The translations under genes were made by a program, and so were the position numbers. DNA of 33,647 bases from Candidatus Metalachnospira gallinarum (GTDB lineage: Bacteria; Bacillota; Clostridia; Lachnospirales; Anaerotignaceae): the NCBI GenBank assembly GCA_904378045.1, contig CAJFHC010000017.1, positions 1 to 33,647 on the forward strand, read 5' to 3'. The notes under the pieces are model-generated. The model searched no databases. It was not told where the DNA came from and saw only the letters and a program-made list of their open reading frames with translations. This document shows, in pieces, positions 14,027-22,631 of the stretch. Numbering within the stretch: position 1 is the stretch's first letter; each line of letters starts with the position of its first letter.

Positions 14027-16438
14027 TTGGCTAAAAAACGTGTATATGAATTAGCTAAACAGTTAAATATAAGCAATAAAGATCTTATTGAAAAACTAAA
14101 CGAACTGGGCATAGAGGTAAATAACCATATGTCTACCGTCGATGAGGAAAATGCCGAGCTGGTGAAAGAACTCTTAGGCGGAGAAAAGAATGAAGCTCCC
14201 AAGACGGAAAAAAACGAAAAAGCCGAAAAGGCTGAAAAGGCCGAAAAGTCAAAGGAGCCCGTTAAAGAGGAGAAAAAGACAGCTAAAACGGAAAAGCCCG
14301 AAAAAGCAAAGGAGACCGTGAAGGAAAACGCCGGCTTTCAGGGAAAACCCAGAGAAGAGCAGCGCAGACAGCAGAAAGAAACAAACGACAGAGGAGCTCA
14401 GGCCAGAGGCGGACAGCCAAAAAACGATCAGAGAACGGACGGCCGCCAGAAAAACGACCAGAGGCAGGATAAGTCCGACAGAGGATATAAGGCCGCGGAC
14501 GGCGGATTTGACAAAAAGAACAAAAATAAAAAGAACAACTGGCAGAATGAGCAGAATGACGGCCAGAACGATCAGAATAACGGCAAAAATAAGAAAAACA
14601 ATAAGAACAACGGCAAAAACAACAATAAAAATAATAACGCCGCAAAACCCGCTCCCGCTCCCGAACCCGTTCAGGAGGAAGAAGAAATAAGATTTATGGA
14701 GATTCCCGAGAACATCACGGTCAAGGAGCTTGCGGAAAAACTCGGAAAATCAGGCGCGGAAATCGTTAAATGCCTTATGAAAAAGGGAATAATGGCAGCC
14801 ATAAACCAGTCCGTTGACTTTGATACGGCCGTTTCCGTCGGAGAAGAGTATAATGTAATATTCGAGATAGAGAAGGAAAAGGATATATTCGAGGAAGCCT
14901 TCAAACAGGAGGAAGAGGACGAATCTCTCCTTGAGTCAAGACCTCCCGTTGTCGTTGTAATGGGACACGTTGACCACGGTAAGACATCCCTTCTTGACGC
15001 CATAAGGCACAGCCACGTTACAAGCAGCGAGGCAGGCGGAATAACACAGCATATAGGAGCCTATACGGTCCAGATAAACGGAAACCCCATTACTTTCCTT
15101 GATACGCCCGGCCATGAGGCGTTCACGGCCATGCGAATGAGGGGAGCGCAGATAACGGATATCGCCGTTCTTGTCGTAGCCGCGGACGACGGAGTTATGC
15201 CCCAGACCATTGAGGCCATAAACCATGCGAAAGCAGCCGGAGTAGAAGTAATAGTGGCCATAAACAAGATGGATAAGCCTTCGGCTAACCCCGACAGAGT
15301 AAAACAGGAGCTTGTTGAATACGGACTTGTGGCCGAGGACTGGGGCGGAAATACGATATGCGTACCAGTTTCAGCGGTAACAAAGGACGGAATAGACACG
15401 CTTCTTGAAATGATAATCCTTACGGCTGAAATGATGGAGCTCAAGGCTAATCCCAACAAGCCCGCAAGAGGAGCGATCATTGAGGCTCAGCTTGACAAGG
15501 GCAGAGGCCCCGTGGCTACAGTTCTCGTTCAGGAGGGAACTCTCAATGTCGGAGATCCCATCGTAGCGGGAGCGGCCCATGGTAAAATAAGGGCTATGAT
15601 GGACGACAAGGGAAGACGAGTAAAGAAGGCGGGACCTTCAAAACCCGTTGAGATACTCGGACTTTCCGAAGTTCCCGCCGCCGGAGACTCATTCTATGTG
15701 GCTTCCAGCGAAAAACAGGCGCGTCAGCTTGCGGAGTCCGTTGTCGCTAAATCAAGAAAAGATATGCTCAAGGATACGCCTCAGAAGGTTTCTCTTGACG
15801 ATCTTTTCAATCAGATACAGTCAGGCAGCGTAAAAGAGCTCAACATAGTTGTCAAGGCCGATGTCCAGGGATCTGTAGAGGCTGTTAAACAGAGCCTTGA
15901 GAAGCTCTCCAATGAAGAAGTAAGGATCAGGATAATCCACGGCGGTGTCGGAGCGATAACCGAATCGGATGTTATGCTCGCGTCCGCTTCCAATGCCATA
16001 GTTATTGGCTTCAATGTTCGTCCCGAGCCTTCGGCAAAGACATTCGCCGATGAGGAAAAGGTCGATATCAGGCTTTACAGAGTCATTTATAACGCTATAG
16101 AGGACATCACGGCCGCTATGAAAGGTATGCTTGATCCCGTATATGAGGAGAAAGTCATCGGACATGCGGAAGTGCGTCAGCTCTTTAAGGCATCCGGAGT
16201 AGGAACCATTGCCGGAAGCTATATACTGGACGGAAAATTCACAAGGACAGCAAAGGTACGTCTGCTTCGTGACAACATCGTTGTTTATGAGGGAGAGCTT
16301 GAGTCACTCAAGAGATTCAAGGACGATGTCAAGGAAGTAAACGCCGGATACGAGTGCGGACTTGTATTTAAGAAGTTCAACGATCTTAAGGAAGGGGATA
16401 TCGCCGAGGCGTATATAATGGTGGAAGTCCCCAGGTAA
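14027..16438 (+). CDS. infB: Translation initiation factor IF-2
   Basis: 803-residue GTPase that brings fMet-tRNA to the 30S subunit and promotes subunit joining. Order: a small N-terminal domain ([20 protein letters not shown]), a charged Lys/Glu/Asn/Gln-rich linker at about residues 57-220, a second IF2_N domain, then the GTPase with GHVDHGKT (about 312-319), DTPGHE and NKMDK, followed by domains II, III and C2 ([17 protein letters not shown]). The open frame starts at ATG 14012, but GGAGGTGG (14014-14021) lies inside that stretch and is 5 bases before TTG 14027. Starting at TTG gives the usual [12 protein letters not shown]-terminus, so TTG is chosen. The preceding gene ends 26 bases earlier. 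Confidence 0.96.
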   Translation: MAKKRVYELAKQLNISNKDLIEKLNELGIEVNNHMSTVDEENAELVKELLGGEKNEAPKTEKNEKAEKAEKAEKSKEPVKEEKKTAKTEKPEKAKETVKENAGFQGKPREEQRRQQKETNDRGAQARGGQPKNDQRTDGRQKNDQRQDKSDRGYKAADGGFDKKNKNKKNNWQNEQNDGQNDQNNGKNKKNNKNNGKNNNKNNNAAKPAPAPEPVQEEEEIRFMEIPENITVKELAEKLGKSGAEIVKCLMKKGIMAAINQSVDFDTAVSVGEEYNVIFEIEKEKDIFEEAFKQEEEDESLLESRPPVVVVMGHVDHGKTSLLDAIRHSHVTSSEAGGITQHIGAYTVQINGNPITFLDTPGHEAFTAMRMRGAQITDIAVLVVAADDGVMPQTIEAINHAKAAGVEVIVAINKMDKPSANPDRVKQELVEYGLVAEDWGGNTICVPVSAVTKDGIDTLLEMIILTAEMMELKANPNKPARGAIIEAQLDKGRGPVATVLVQEGTLNVGDPIVAGAAHGKIRAMMDDKGRRVKKAGPSKPVEILGLSEVPAAGDSFYVASSEKQARQLAESVVAKSRKDMLKDTPQKVSLDDLFNQIQSGSVKELNIVVKADVQGSVEAVKQSLEKLSNEEVRIRIIHGGVGAITESDVMLASASNAIVIGFNVRPEPSAKTFADEEKVDIRLYRVIYNAIEDITAAMKGMLDPVYEEKVIGHAEVRQLFKASGVGTIAGSYILDGKFTRTAKVRLLRDNIVVYEGELESLKRFKDDVKEVNAGYECGLVFKKFNDLKEGDIAEAYIMVEVPR

Positions 16439-16447
16439 GGTGATTTT

Positions 16448-16831
16448 ATGAAAAGAAACAACAGAATGACCAGAGTCAACGACGAGATAACAAAGGAGCT
16501 TGCCAATATAATAAGGGGAGAACTGAAAGATCCGAGAATAGGAGTTATGACCTCGGTGCTCAGGGTCGAGACTACCCAGGATCTCAAGTATTGCAAGATA
16601 TTTATAAGCGTTCTTGGCAATGACGAGGAGAAAAAGGAAGTTATGAAAGGGCTCAAAAGCGCTTCCGGATATATAAGACACCTGCTGGCGGAGAGGATAA
16701 ACCTGCGCATAACTCCGGAGCTTATGTTCAGACTTGACGACTCTGTGGAATACGGAATAAAAATGTCAAAGCTCATTGAGCAGATAAGAAACGAGCCGCC
16801 CGTTGGCGAGGGAGGCCCCTATGAAGAATAA
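16448..16831 (+). CDS. rbfA: Ribosome-binding factor A
   Basis: 127-residue KH-fold protein that binds 16S rRNA during 30S maturation and cold adaptation. Blocks typical of RbfA are NDEITKELANIIRGELKDPRIG, LKYCKIFISVLG and the C-terminal PELMFRLDDSVEYG. AAGGTGA precedes the ATG. The end overlaps the start of nrnA by 11 bases, so translation of the pair may be coupled. Confidence 0.95.
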   Translation: MKRNNRMTRVNDEITKELANIIRGELKDPRIGVMTSVLRVETTQDLKYCKIFISVLGNDEEKKEVMKGLKSASGYIRHLLAERINLRITPELMFRLDDSVEYGIKMSKLIEQIRNEPPVGEGGPYEE

Positions 16832-17780
16832 CAGCTTCGATGAAATAAGGGAAAAAATAGATGAGAGCGAAAAAATTGCCGTGGCGGCTCATGTCAATCC
16901 GGACGGCGACGCCGTATCGTCCTGCTGCGGCATGGCGCTTGCCCTTGAGAAAAAGGGGAAAAAGGTCAGCGTTTTCCTTGAGGATTTTTCCGATAAATTC
17001 GATATGATACCGTATGCGGAAAAAATACTTGGGAAAGCGGAAAATGATGATTTTGATCTGTTTATTGCCCTTGACTGCGGAGACAAGGAGAGGCTTGGAG
17101 AATCAAAAGGTCTGGCGGAGAAGGTATTTACCGTAAACATTGACCATCATATAAGCAATACGGGCTTCGGAGAGCTTAACTTTGTGGACGCCGAAGCCTC
17201 CTCGGCCAGCGAGATTGTGTATAGGCTTCTGGACGGATGGTGCGAAATGGACGCGGAAATTGCCTGCGCCATATATACGGGCATAATTTTTGACACTGCC
17301 TGCTTTAAGCACTCCAGCACTACGCCGTTAACCATGAGTATAGCCGGAGAGCTTATGAAATACGGCATACCGTTTACGGAAATACAGGAAAAACTGTTTT
17401 ATTCCCATACGTTTGTGGAGGCCAGACTGCTTGCGGCGGCCATAAAAAATACGAGCCTTGAATGCGGCGGCAGACTTGCCGTATCAAACCTCTCGATCGA
17501 GGAAATAGAGTTAAACGGCGGAACATCGAAAGATGTCGACGCGATAGTTTCCTATATTAAAAATACGACAGGCGTTGACGCGGCGGCGTTCTTCTATGAG
17601 AAAAGGAAGGGCGAAATAAAGGCGAGCATGCGTTCAAACGAAGCCGTAAACGTATCGGAGATCGCCGTCAAATTCGGCGGAGGCGGACATGTAAGAGCCA
17701 GCGGATGCACCCTTTACGGCGGATTTGAGGAAGTTATGCCAAAACTCGTCGATGAGCTCAAAAAAGCTCTGGAGGGATAA
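16821..17780 (+). CDS. nrnA: DHH-family nanoRNase / pAp phosphatase NrnA
   Basis: 319-residue manganese phosphoesterase that degrades very short RNAs and 3',5'-bisphosphate nucleotides. The DHH domain shows AAHVNPDGDAVSS (about residue 22), LDCGD (about 82) and the DHH box NIDHHISN (about 107). The DHHA1 domain ends in GGGGHVRASGCTL. The frame is open from a TTG at 16803, but GGGAGG (16810-16815) lies 5 bases before ATG 16821. It stands between rbfA and truB, the usual Firmicute position. Confidence 0.93.
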   Translation: MKNNSFDEIREKIDESEKIAVAAHVNPDGDAVSSCCGMALALEKKGKKVSVFLEDFSDKFDMIPYAEKILGKAENDDFDLFIALDCGDKERLGESKGLAEKVFTVNIDHHISNTGFGELNFVDAEASSASEIVYRLLDGWCEMDAEIACAIYTGIIFDTACFKHSSTTPLTMSIAGELMKYGIPFTEIQEKLFYSHTFVEARLLAAAIKNTSLECGGRLAVSNLSIEEIELNGGTSKDVDAIVSYIKNTTGVDAAAFFYEKRKGEIKASMRSNEAVNVSEIAVKFGGGGHVRASGCTLYGGFEEVMPKLVDELKKALEG

Positions 17781-17782
17781 GA

Positions 17783-18691
17783 GTGGACGGAGTAATAAAT
17801 ATATACAAAGAGAGGGGCTTTACGTCCCACGACGTCGTCGCCGTAGTAAGAAAAACACTGAATACGAAAAAAGCCGGCCACACCGGCACCCTTGACCCTG
17901 ACGCCGAGGGAGTTCTGCCGGTCTGTGTCGGACAGGCGACAAAACTGGCCGATTATATAATGGCCGAGAGAAAAAGCTACAGGGCGGAGATAACATTTGG
18001 AGCGGAAACAACGACCCAGGACGCTTCCGGAGAAGTAATCGAAAAATATGATTTTCGATTTGACGAAAATGCCCTTAGAAATGTATTGAAGGAATTTATA
18101 GGGCCGCAGAGGCAGCTTCCGCCCATGTACTCGGCCATAAAGGTCAACGGCAAAAAGCTCTACGAGCTTGCCCGTGAGGGTAAGGAGATAGAGAGAAAAG
18201 CAAGAGAAATAGAAATATATGACATAAGAATAGTTGATATTTTTCCGCCGGACAGAGCGGTCATAGACGTTGACTGCTCCAAGGGAACGTATATAAGGAC
18301 ATTATGCAGCGACATAGGAAAAAAACTCGGCTGGGGAGCGTATATGTCATCGCTTACAAGGACAGCCAGCGGAAGATTTCTGATAGAAGACGCGGTAAAA
18401 CTTGACGAGCTTAAGGAAATAGCGAAAAACGGCGGCATTGATTCGGTGCTTATAACGCCGGACAGGGCTCTTGCGGACTATAAAAGGATAACGGTCGGCA
18501 AAAAGGCGGAAAAATATTTATATAACGGCGGAAAGATATACGACAGGTATTTTACCTGCGCCGCAAAGCCTGAGATCAACGAGACGGTGCTCGGCTATGA
18601 CTCAAACGGCAGGCTTGTCGGCATATATACTTTTCTGTATGATAAGGAGAAGGACGGTTTTTATATAAAGCCGGTTCGCCTTATGTTGTAA
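17783..18691 (+). CDS. truB: tRNA pseudouridine(55) synthase
   Basis: 302-residue enzyme that converts U55 in the T-loop of tRNAs to pseudouridine. The catalytic block GHTGTLDPDAEGVLPVCVG holds the nucleophile Asp38. The N-terminal INIYKERGFTSHDVV and the later CSKGTYIRTLCSDIG are TruB signatures. It starts with GTG, 6 bases after GGAGGG (17771-17776), and only 2 bases after the nrnA stop. Length is normal for the bacterial type. Confidence 0.95.
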   Translation: MDGVINIYKERGFTSHDVVAVVRKTLNTKKAGHTGTLDPDAEGVLPVCVGQATKLADYIMAERKSYRAEITFGAETTTQDASGEVIEKYDFRFDENALRNVLKEFIGPQRQLPPMYSAIKVNGKKLYELAREGKEIERKAREIEIYDIRIVDIFPPDRAVIDVDCSKGTYIRTLCSDIGKKLGWGAYMSSLTRTASGRFLIEDAVKLDELKEIAKNGGIDSVLITPDRALADYKRITVGKKAEKYLYNGGKIYDRYFTCAAKPEINETVLGYDSNGRLVGIYTFLYDKEKDGFYIKPVRLML

Positions 18692-18703
18692 GGAGATTTT
18701 GCG

Positions 18704-19681
18704 ATGGAACACATTACTGACTGCAAAATTGAACAGGATCGACCCACGGCGGTCACCATTGGCAATTTTGACGGAGTCCATATGGGGCACAGAAAGCTCA
18801 TAGAGACGACAAAGGAATATGCCGGCAGAGAAAATCTTAAGTCAATAGTGCTTACGTTCAAGCCCCATCCGATGTTTATTTTCGGAAACAGGGAAAACAA
18901 CGCGCTTATAATGTCCCCTGAGGAAAAGGAAATAGCCATAGGGAAAATGGGAGTCGATACATATATCGAATATCCGTTTGACCGTGAGTTCGCTTCCATG
19001 TCACCGGAGGACTTCGCCGTGGATATAGTGTTCAACAAGCTGAAATGCAAGGTGCTTGTGGTAGGATACGACTACAGATTCGGATGTATGAACAAGGGCG
19101 ATTACAAGCTGCTTGAAAGGCTTGGAAAGGAGCATGGCGTAAAAACGGTATTCATACCTAACGTCATATATGACGGCGAAAGGGTAAGCAGCACAAGGAT
19201 AAGGGAATGTCTTGTGAATAAGGATGTCGAGTCGGCCAACAGACTGCTTACGGAACCGTACTATATATACGGCCATGTTGCGGAGGGAAAGCGTCTCGGC
19301 AGACAGCTGGGTTTCCCCACGGTGAATATTTTTGCCCACGAGGACAAGCTCTTTCCTCCAAACGGCGTATATGCCACGGTAACGGTTTATGACGGAAAGC
19401 TGTATTACGGCATGACCAACGTAGGCTATAACCCGACGGTAAACGGCAAAAGAAAGACGGTCGAGACAAACCTTTTCGGCTTTGACAAAGTGATTTACGG
19501 TGAAATGATATTGACGTTCTTTTTCAAATGGCTCAGGGACGAGCATAAGTTTCCGAGCGTAGAAGCGCTGAGGGATCAGCTCGCTGTGGACACGGTGAGC
19601 GCGTCAAAGTATTTTGAGTCCGACGAGTACAAATATTGGAAAGAAAATTTTGAAAGAGAATATAAAACTGTTGAAAAGTAA
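18704..19681 (+). CDS. ribF: Bifunctional riboflavin kinase / FAD synthetase
   Basis: 325 residues. The N-terminal FMN adenylyltransferase domain has IGNFDGVHMGHRKL (about 19-32) and VGYDYRFG; the C-terminal riboflavin kinase domain has GRQLGFPTVNI and the Asn-Pro-Thr motif in GYNPTVNGK. It turns riboflavin into FMN and then FAD. AAGGAG precedes the ATG. It is the last gene of the rimP operon, and its 3' end carries the -35 box of the rpsO promoter. Confidence 0.95.
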   Translation: MEHITDCKIEQDRPTAVTIGNFDGVHMGHRKLIETTKEYAGRENLKSIVLTFKPHPMFIFGNRENNALIMSPEEKEIAIGKMGVDTYIEYPFDREFASMSPEDFAVDIVFNKLKCKVLVVGYDYRFGCMNKGDYKLLERLGKEHGVKTVFIPNVIYDGERVSSTRIRECLVNKDVESANRLLTEPYYIYGHVAEGKRLGRQLGFPTVNIFAHEDKLFPPNGVYATVTVYDGKLYYGMTNVGYNPTVNGKRKTVETNLFGFDKVIYGEMILTFFFKWLRDEHKFPSVEALRDQLAVDTVSASKYFESDEYKYWKENFEREYKTVEK

Positions 19682-19699
19682 AATAATATATGATATACT
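19671..19699 (+). promoter_or_regulatory. Extended -10 promoter of rpsO
   Basis: TTGAAA (19671-19676), 17 bases, TATACT (19694-19699) with TG one base upstream, an extended -10. The -35 box lies within the last codons of ribF. Transcription near 19706 gives an 85-nt leader. Confidence 0.75.
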
Positions 19700-19713
19700 G
19701 CAATAGTTGATAA

Positions 19714-19766
19714 AACCCGGGTTCAGCAGACGGAATCTCCAACCGCGGCTTAGCCTTGGGCGCTGA
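19714..19766 (+). promoter_or_regulatory. rpsO leader, possible S15 autoregulatory element
   Basis: TCAGC (19723-19727) pairs with GCTGA (19762-19766), enclosing GC-rich sequence. A palindrome AACCCGGGTT (19714-19723) offers a competing fold, and GGTT (19720-19723) can pair with AACC (19741-19744). S15 represses its own mRNA in several bacteria through unrelated leader folds, so this is a candidate by position, not by match to a known motif. Confidence 0.45.
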
Positions 19767-19790
19767 TAATATATATAGGAGGATTTTAAA

Positions 19791-20057
19791 ATGAAAGCAA
19801 CAATCAACAAACAGGAAATTATTGAGAAATACGGCAGAACACCCAACGACACAGGTTCTCCCGAGGTTCAGATCGCTCTTTTAACAGCAAGAATCGACCT
19901 TCTTACGGAGCATCTTAAAGAGCATAAGAAAGACCATCACTCAAGAAGAGGTCTTTTAAAGATGGTTGGACAGAGAAGAGGCCTTCTCGCTTATCTTAAG
20001 GATAAGGATATCGAGAGATATCGTGCTATCATCAACGAATTAGGCTTAAGAAAGTAA
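19791..20057 (+). CDS. rpsO: 30S ribosomal protein S15
   Basis: 88 residues, the normal length. S15 binds the central three-way junction of 16S rRNA early in assembly. Family blocks are [36 protein letters not shown] and [16 protein letters not shown] precedes the ATG. Codons favour ATC, CTT and GCT, as expected for an abundant protein and in contrast to the ATA-rich genes around it. It lies before pnp, the common bacterial order. Confidence 0.97.
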   Translation: MKATINKQEIIEKYGRTPNDTGSPEVQIALLTARIDLLTEHLKEHKKDHHSRRGLLKMVGQRRGLLAYLKDKDIERYRAIINELGLRK

Positions 20058-20134
20058 TTCGCTCAAAAATAATATTACTCTCTTAAGAACACAGGTTTTG
20101 CCCTGTGCGTTTAACGCATATTAAAATCAAAAAG

Positions 20135-20173
20135 ATCCGGGCATACGGTTTCCTGTATGGCCGGATTTCTTTT
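20135..20173 (+). terminator. Intrinsic terminator of rpsO
   Basis: ATCCGG (20135-20140) pairs with CCGGAT (20161-20166) and CATAC (20142-20146) with GTATG (20155-20159), a G-G mismatch between. TTCTTTT follows. Confidence 0.85.
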
Positions 20174-20208
20174 AATTTGTTTAGTTATGTCAACCGGAGA
20201 TTGATGTG

Positions 20209-20299
20209 CTCACATAAATATGACACCATAAAAAAGCTCCTGAGACGGTCGGAGGCCTTTTTATGGTGTTACGGATTAACACGTCAAGGTTTATGTGAG
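20209..20299 (+). promoter_or_regulatory. Nested inverted repeats in the pnp leader, possible attenuator
   Basis: ACACCATAAAAA (20223-20234) is perfectly complementary to TTTTTATGGTGT (20258-20269). Inside it GCTCC (20236-20240) can pair with GGAGGC (20251-20256). Outside it CTCACATAAA (20209-20218) pairs perfectly with TTTATGTGAG (20290-20299). The inner part, a GC-rich stem followed by TTTTT, resembles an intrinsic terminator. E. coli pnp is autoregulated through a leader hairpin, so a similar role is possible here, though the sequence is unrelated. I could not find a clear separate pnp promoter. Confidence 0.65.
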
Positions 20300-20340
20300 T
20301 TACACAATATCTTCAAATAAAATAAAAAAGGAGATTAATT

Positions 20341-22452
20341 ATGTACAGAACATACTCTATGGAGCTGGCCGGACGTAAACTTTCCGTTGAGATCGGAAGG
20401 GTAGCCGAACAGGCAAACGGAGCAGCTCTTGTGTACTATGGAGACACCGTAGTGCTCGTAACAGCCACTGCATCGGATAAGCCCAGAGACGGCATCGACT
20501 TTTTCCCTCTTTCCATCGACTATGAGGAGAGACTTTACTCCGTAGGAAAGATTCCCGGAGGATTTATAAAAAGAGAAGGAAGACCGAGCGAAAAGGCCAT
20601 TCTTACATCAAGATGCATAGACAGACCCCTTCGTCCCCTTTTCCCCAAGGATTACAGGAACGATGTGGCTATAATAGCTACCGTTATGTCCGTAGATCAG
20701 GATTGCTCGCCGGAGATTGCCGCTATGATCGGTTCATCCATAGCGCTTATCATTTCCGACATACCTTTTACTGATACAATGTCATCCGTATCCATCGGAT
20801 ACTGCGACGGAGAGCTTGTAGTAAATCCTACAGCGGCTCAGAGGGACATAAGCAAGCTCAATCTTACGGTTTCATCCACAAAGGATAAGGTAATGATGAT
20901 CGAGGCCGGAGCCGACGAGATCCCCGATGACCTTATGCTTGAGGCTATCAAGCTTGCCCATAAGGTAAACGGAGAAGTAATCGACTTTATCAACCAGATA
21001 CATGAAAAGGAGTGGAAACCCCTTCAGGAGTACACGGAGCACGTTATTCCTGACGAGGTATACAAACTCGTTTCCGAATATATAACGGACGCCGCTATGG
21101 AAACTGCCGTATATAAAGAGCTCAAACAGGACAGAGACCTTGCCATCAAAGAGATTACGGAAAAAGTCAATGAGGATCTTACGGACGCCATCGCCGTTCT
21201 TGTTGACGAAGATACGGATATTCCCGCTCTTATCGACGAGACGATTTATAAATTTGAGAAAATGACTGTAAGAAGAATGATCCTCAGGGAGCACAAGCGT
21301 CCCGACGGACGTGGACTTGAGGAGATCAGACCCCTTTCAGCCGAGGTCGATATTCTTCCCAGAACACATGGCTCAGCCCTCTTCAAGAGAGGACAGACTC
21401 AGGCTCTTACCGTAACGACACTCGGAGCAATGAGTGAGATACAGAGGCTTGACGGCCTTGATACTTCAGAGGTTTCAAAGAGATATATCCATCACTACAA
21501 TATGCCCGGATATTCAACGGGAGAAGCCAAGACTTCAAGAGGTCCCGGAAGAAGAGAGATCGGACATGGAGCGCTTGCGGAAAAGGCTCTTCTTCCCGTT
21601 ATACCCAGCGAGGAAGAATTCCCTTACGCAATAAGACTCGTTTCCGATATACTCAGCTCAAACGGCTCAACATCCCAGGCAAGTATATGCGGAAGCACGC
21701 TTTCGCTTATGGCTGCCGGCGTTCCCATCAAAAAGCCTGTTGCCGGAATTTCGGTCGGACTTGTTACGGGAGACAATGACGATGATTACGTTATGCTTAC
21801 CGACATCCAGGGACTTGAGGACTTCTTCGGAGATATGGACTTCAAGGTAGCCGGAACAAAGGACGGCATCACTGCCATCCAGATGGATATGAAGATACAT
21901 GGACTTACGTTCAAGATCATTGAGGATGCCATCGCTCAGACACACAGGGCAAGAAATTACATCATCGACGAGGTAATGCTCAAGGCGATCGCTGAGCCCA
22001 GAAAAGAGCTTTCACCCTACGCTCCTAAGATGGCTACAATGACAATCGACGTTGACAAGATAGCCGAGGTAATCGGAGCGAGAGGAAAGGTAATCAAGAA
22101 GATTATTGAGGAGAGCCAGTGCGAAATCGACACCGAGGACGACGGAAGAATATTCATCAAGGGCACGGATATGGACAACATCCAGAAAGCTATGGATATG
22201 ATCAACCTTATTGTGCTTGATCCCGAACCCGGAAAGACATATAACGGAACGATAACAAGGCTTATGACATTTGGAGCCTTTGTTGAGATCGCTCCCGGCA
22301 AGGAAGGACTTATCCACATTTCCAAGCTCGCGGCCAAGAGAACGGCCAAGGTAGAGGACGTCGTTAACGTAGGCGACAAGGTAAGGGTAAAACTTCTTGA
22401 GATCGACGATCACGGCAGACTCAACTTCTCCATAAAAGACGCAGACAAATAA
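20341..22452 (+). CDS. pnp: Polyribonucleotide nucleotidyltransferase (PNPase)
   Basis: 703-residue phosphorolytic 3'-5' exoribonuclease acting as a trimer in RNA decay. Two RNase PH domains are joined by a helical linker; the second holds the block TSRGPGRREIGHGALAEKAL. They are followed by a KH domain (AEVIGARGKVIKKI) and a C-terminal S1 domain (GTITRLMTFGAFVEIAPGKEG). AAGGAG precedes the ATG. It lies behind the rpsO terminator and a large inverted repeat, so its expression is probably set by read-through or RNA processing. Length is normal. Confidence 0.97.
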   Translation: MYRTYSMELAGRKLSVEIGRVAEQANGAALVYYGDTVVLVTATASDKPRDGIDFFPLSIDYEERLYSVGKIPGGFIKREGRPSEKAILTSRCIDRPLRPLFPKDYRNDVAIIATVMSVDQDCSPEIAAMIGSSIALIISDIPFTDTMSSVSIGYCDGELVVNPTAAQRDISKLNLTVSSTKDKVMMIEAGADEIPDDLMLEAIKLAHKVNGEVIDFINQIHEKEWKPLQEYTEHVIPDEVYKLVSEYITDAAMETAVYKELKQDRDLAIKEITEKVNEDLTDAIAVLVDEDTDIPALIDETIYKFEKMTVRRMILREHKRPDGRGLEEIRPLSAEVDILPRTHGSALFKRGQTQALTVTTLGAMSEIQRLDGLDTSEVSKRYIHHYNMPGYSTGEAKTSRGPGRREIGHGALAEKALLPVIPSEEEFPYAIRLVSDILSSNGSTSQASICGSTLSLMAAGVPIKKPVAGISVGLVTGDNDDDYVMLTDIQGLEDFFGDMDFKVAGTKDGITAIQMDMKIHGLTFKIIEDAIAQTHRARNYIIDEVMLKAIAEPRKELSPYAPKMATMTIDVDKIAEVIGARGKVIKKIIEESQCEIDTEDDGRIFIKGTDMDNIQKAMDMINLIVLDPEPGKTYNGTITRLMTFGAFVEIAPGKEGLIHISKLAAKRTAKVEDVVNVGDKVRVKLLEIDDHGRLNFSIKDADK

Positions 22453-22466
22453 ATATATAAATTATT

Positions 22467-22515
22467 GGGAGGACATTTCAAAAGCCGGGAGAGACTTTGA
22501 GAATGTCCTCTCTTT
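22467..22515 (+). terminator. Terminator hairpin after pnp
   Basis: GGGAGGACATT (22467-22477) pairs with AATGTCCTCTC (22502-22512) with one G-U pair, and TCAAA and TTTGA extend the stem inside. Only a short T run follows (TTTG), so termination may be moderate. Confidence 0.65.
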
Positions 22516-22560
22516 GCGCTTTAAGGGAGCAATTCATAGTAAAACTGTATGCGAAAAATA

Positions 22561-22589
22561 TTGAGTATAGGCCCTTTATGTGATATACT
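22561..22589 (+). promoter_or_regulatory. Extended -10 promoter of the miaB-mutSL operon
   Basis: TTGAGT (22561-22566), 17 bases, TATACT (22584-22589), with TG one base upstream of the -10. No later promoter or terminator was seen before 32963. Confidence 0.7.
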
Positions 22590-22631
22590 TAAATATACTG
22601 TGGATATTAATATTTTAAGGTGGTTTAAAAG

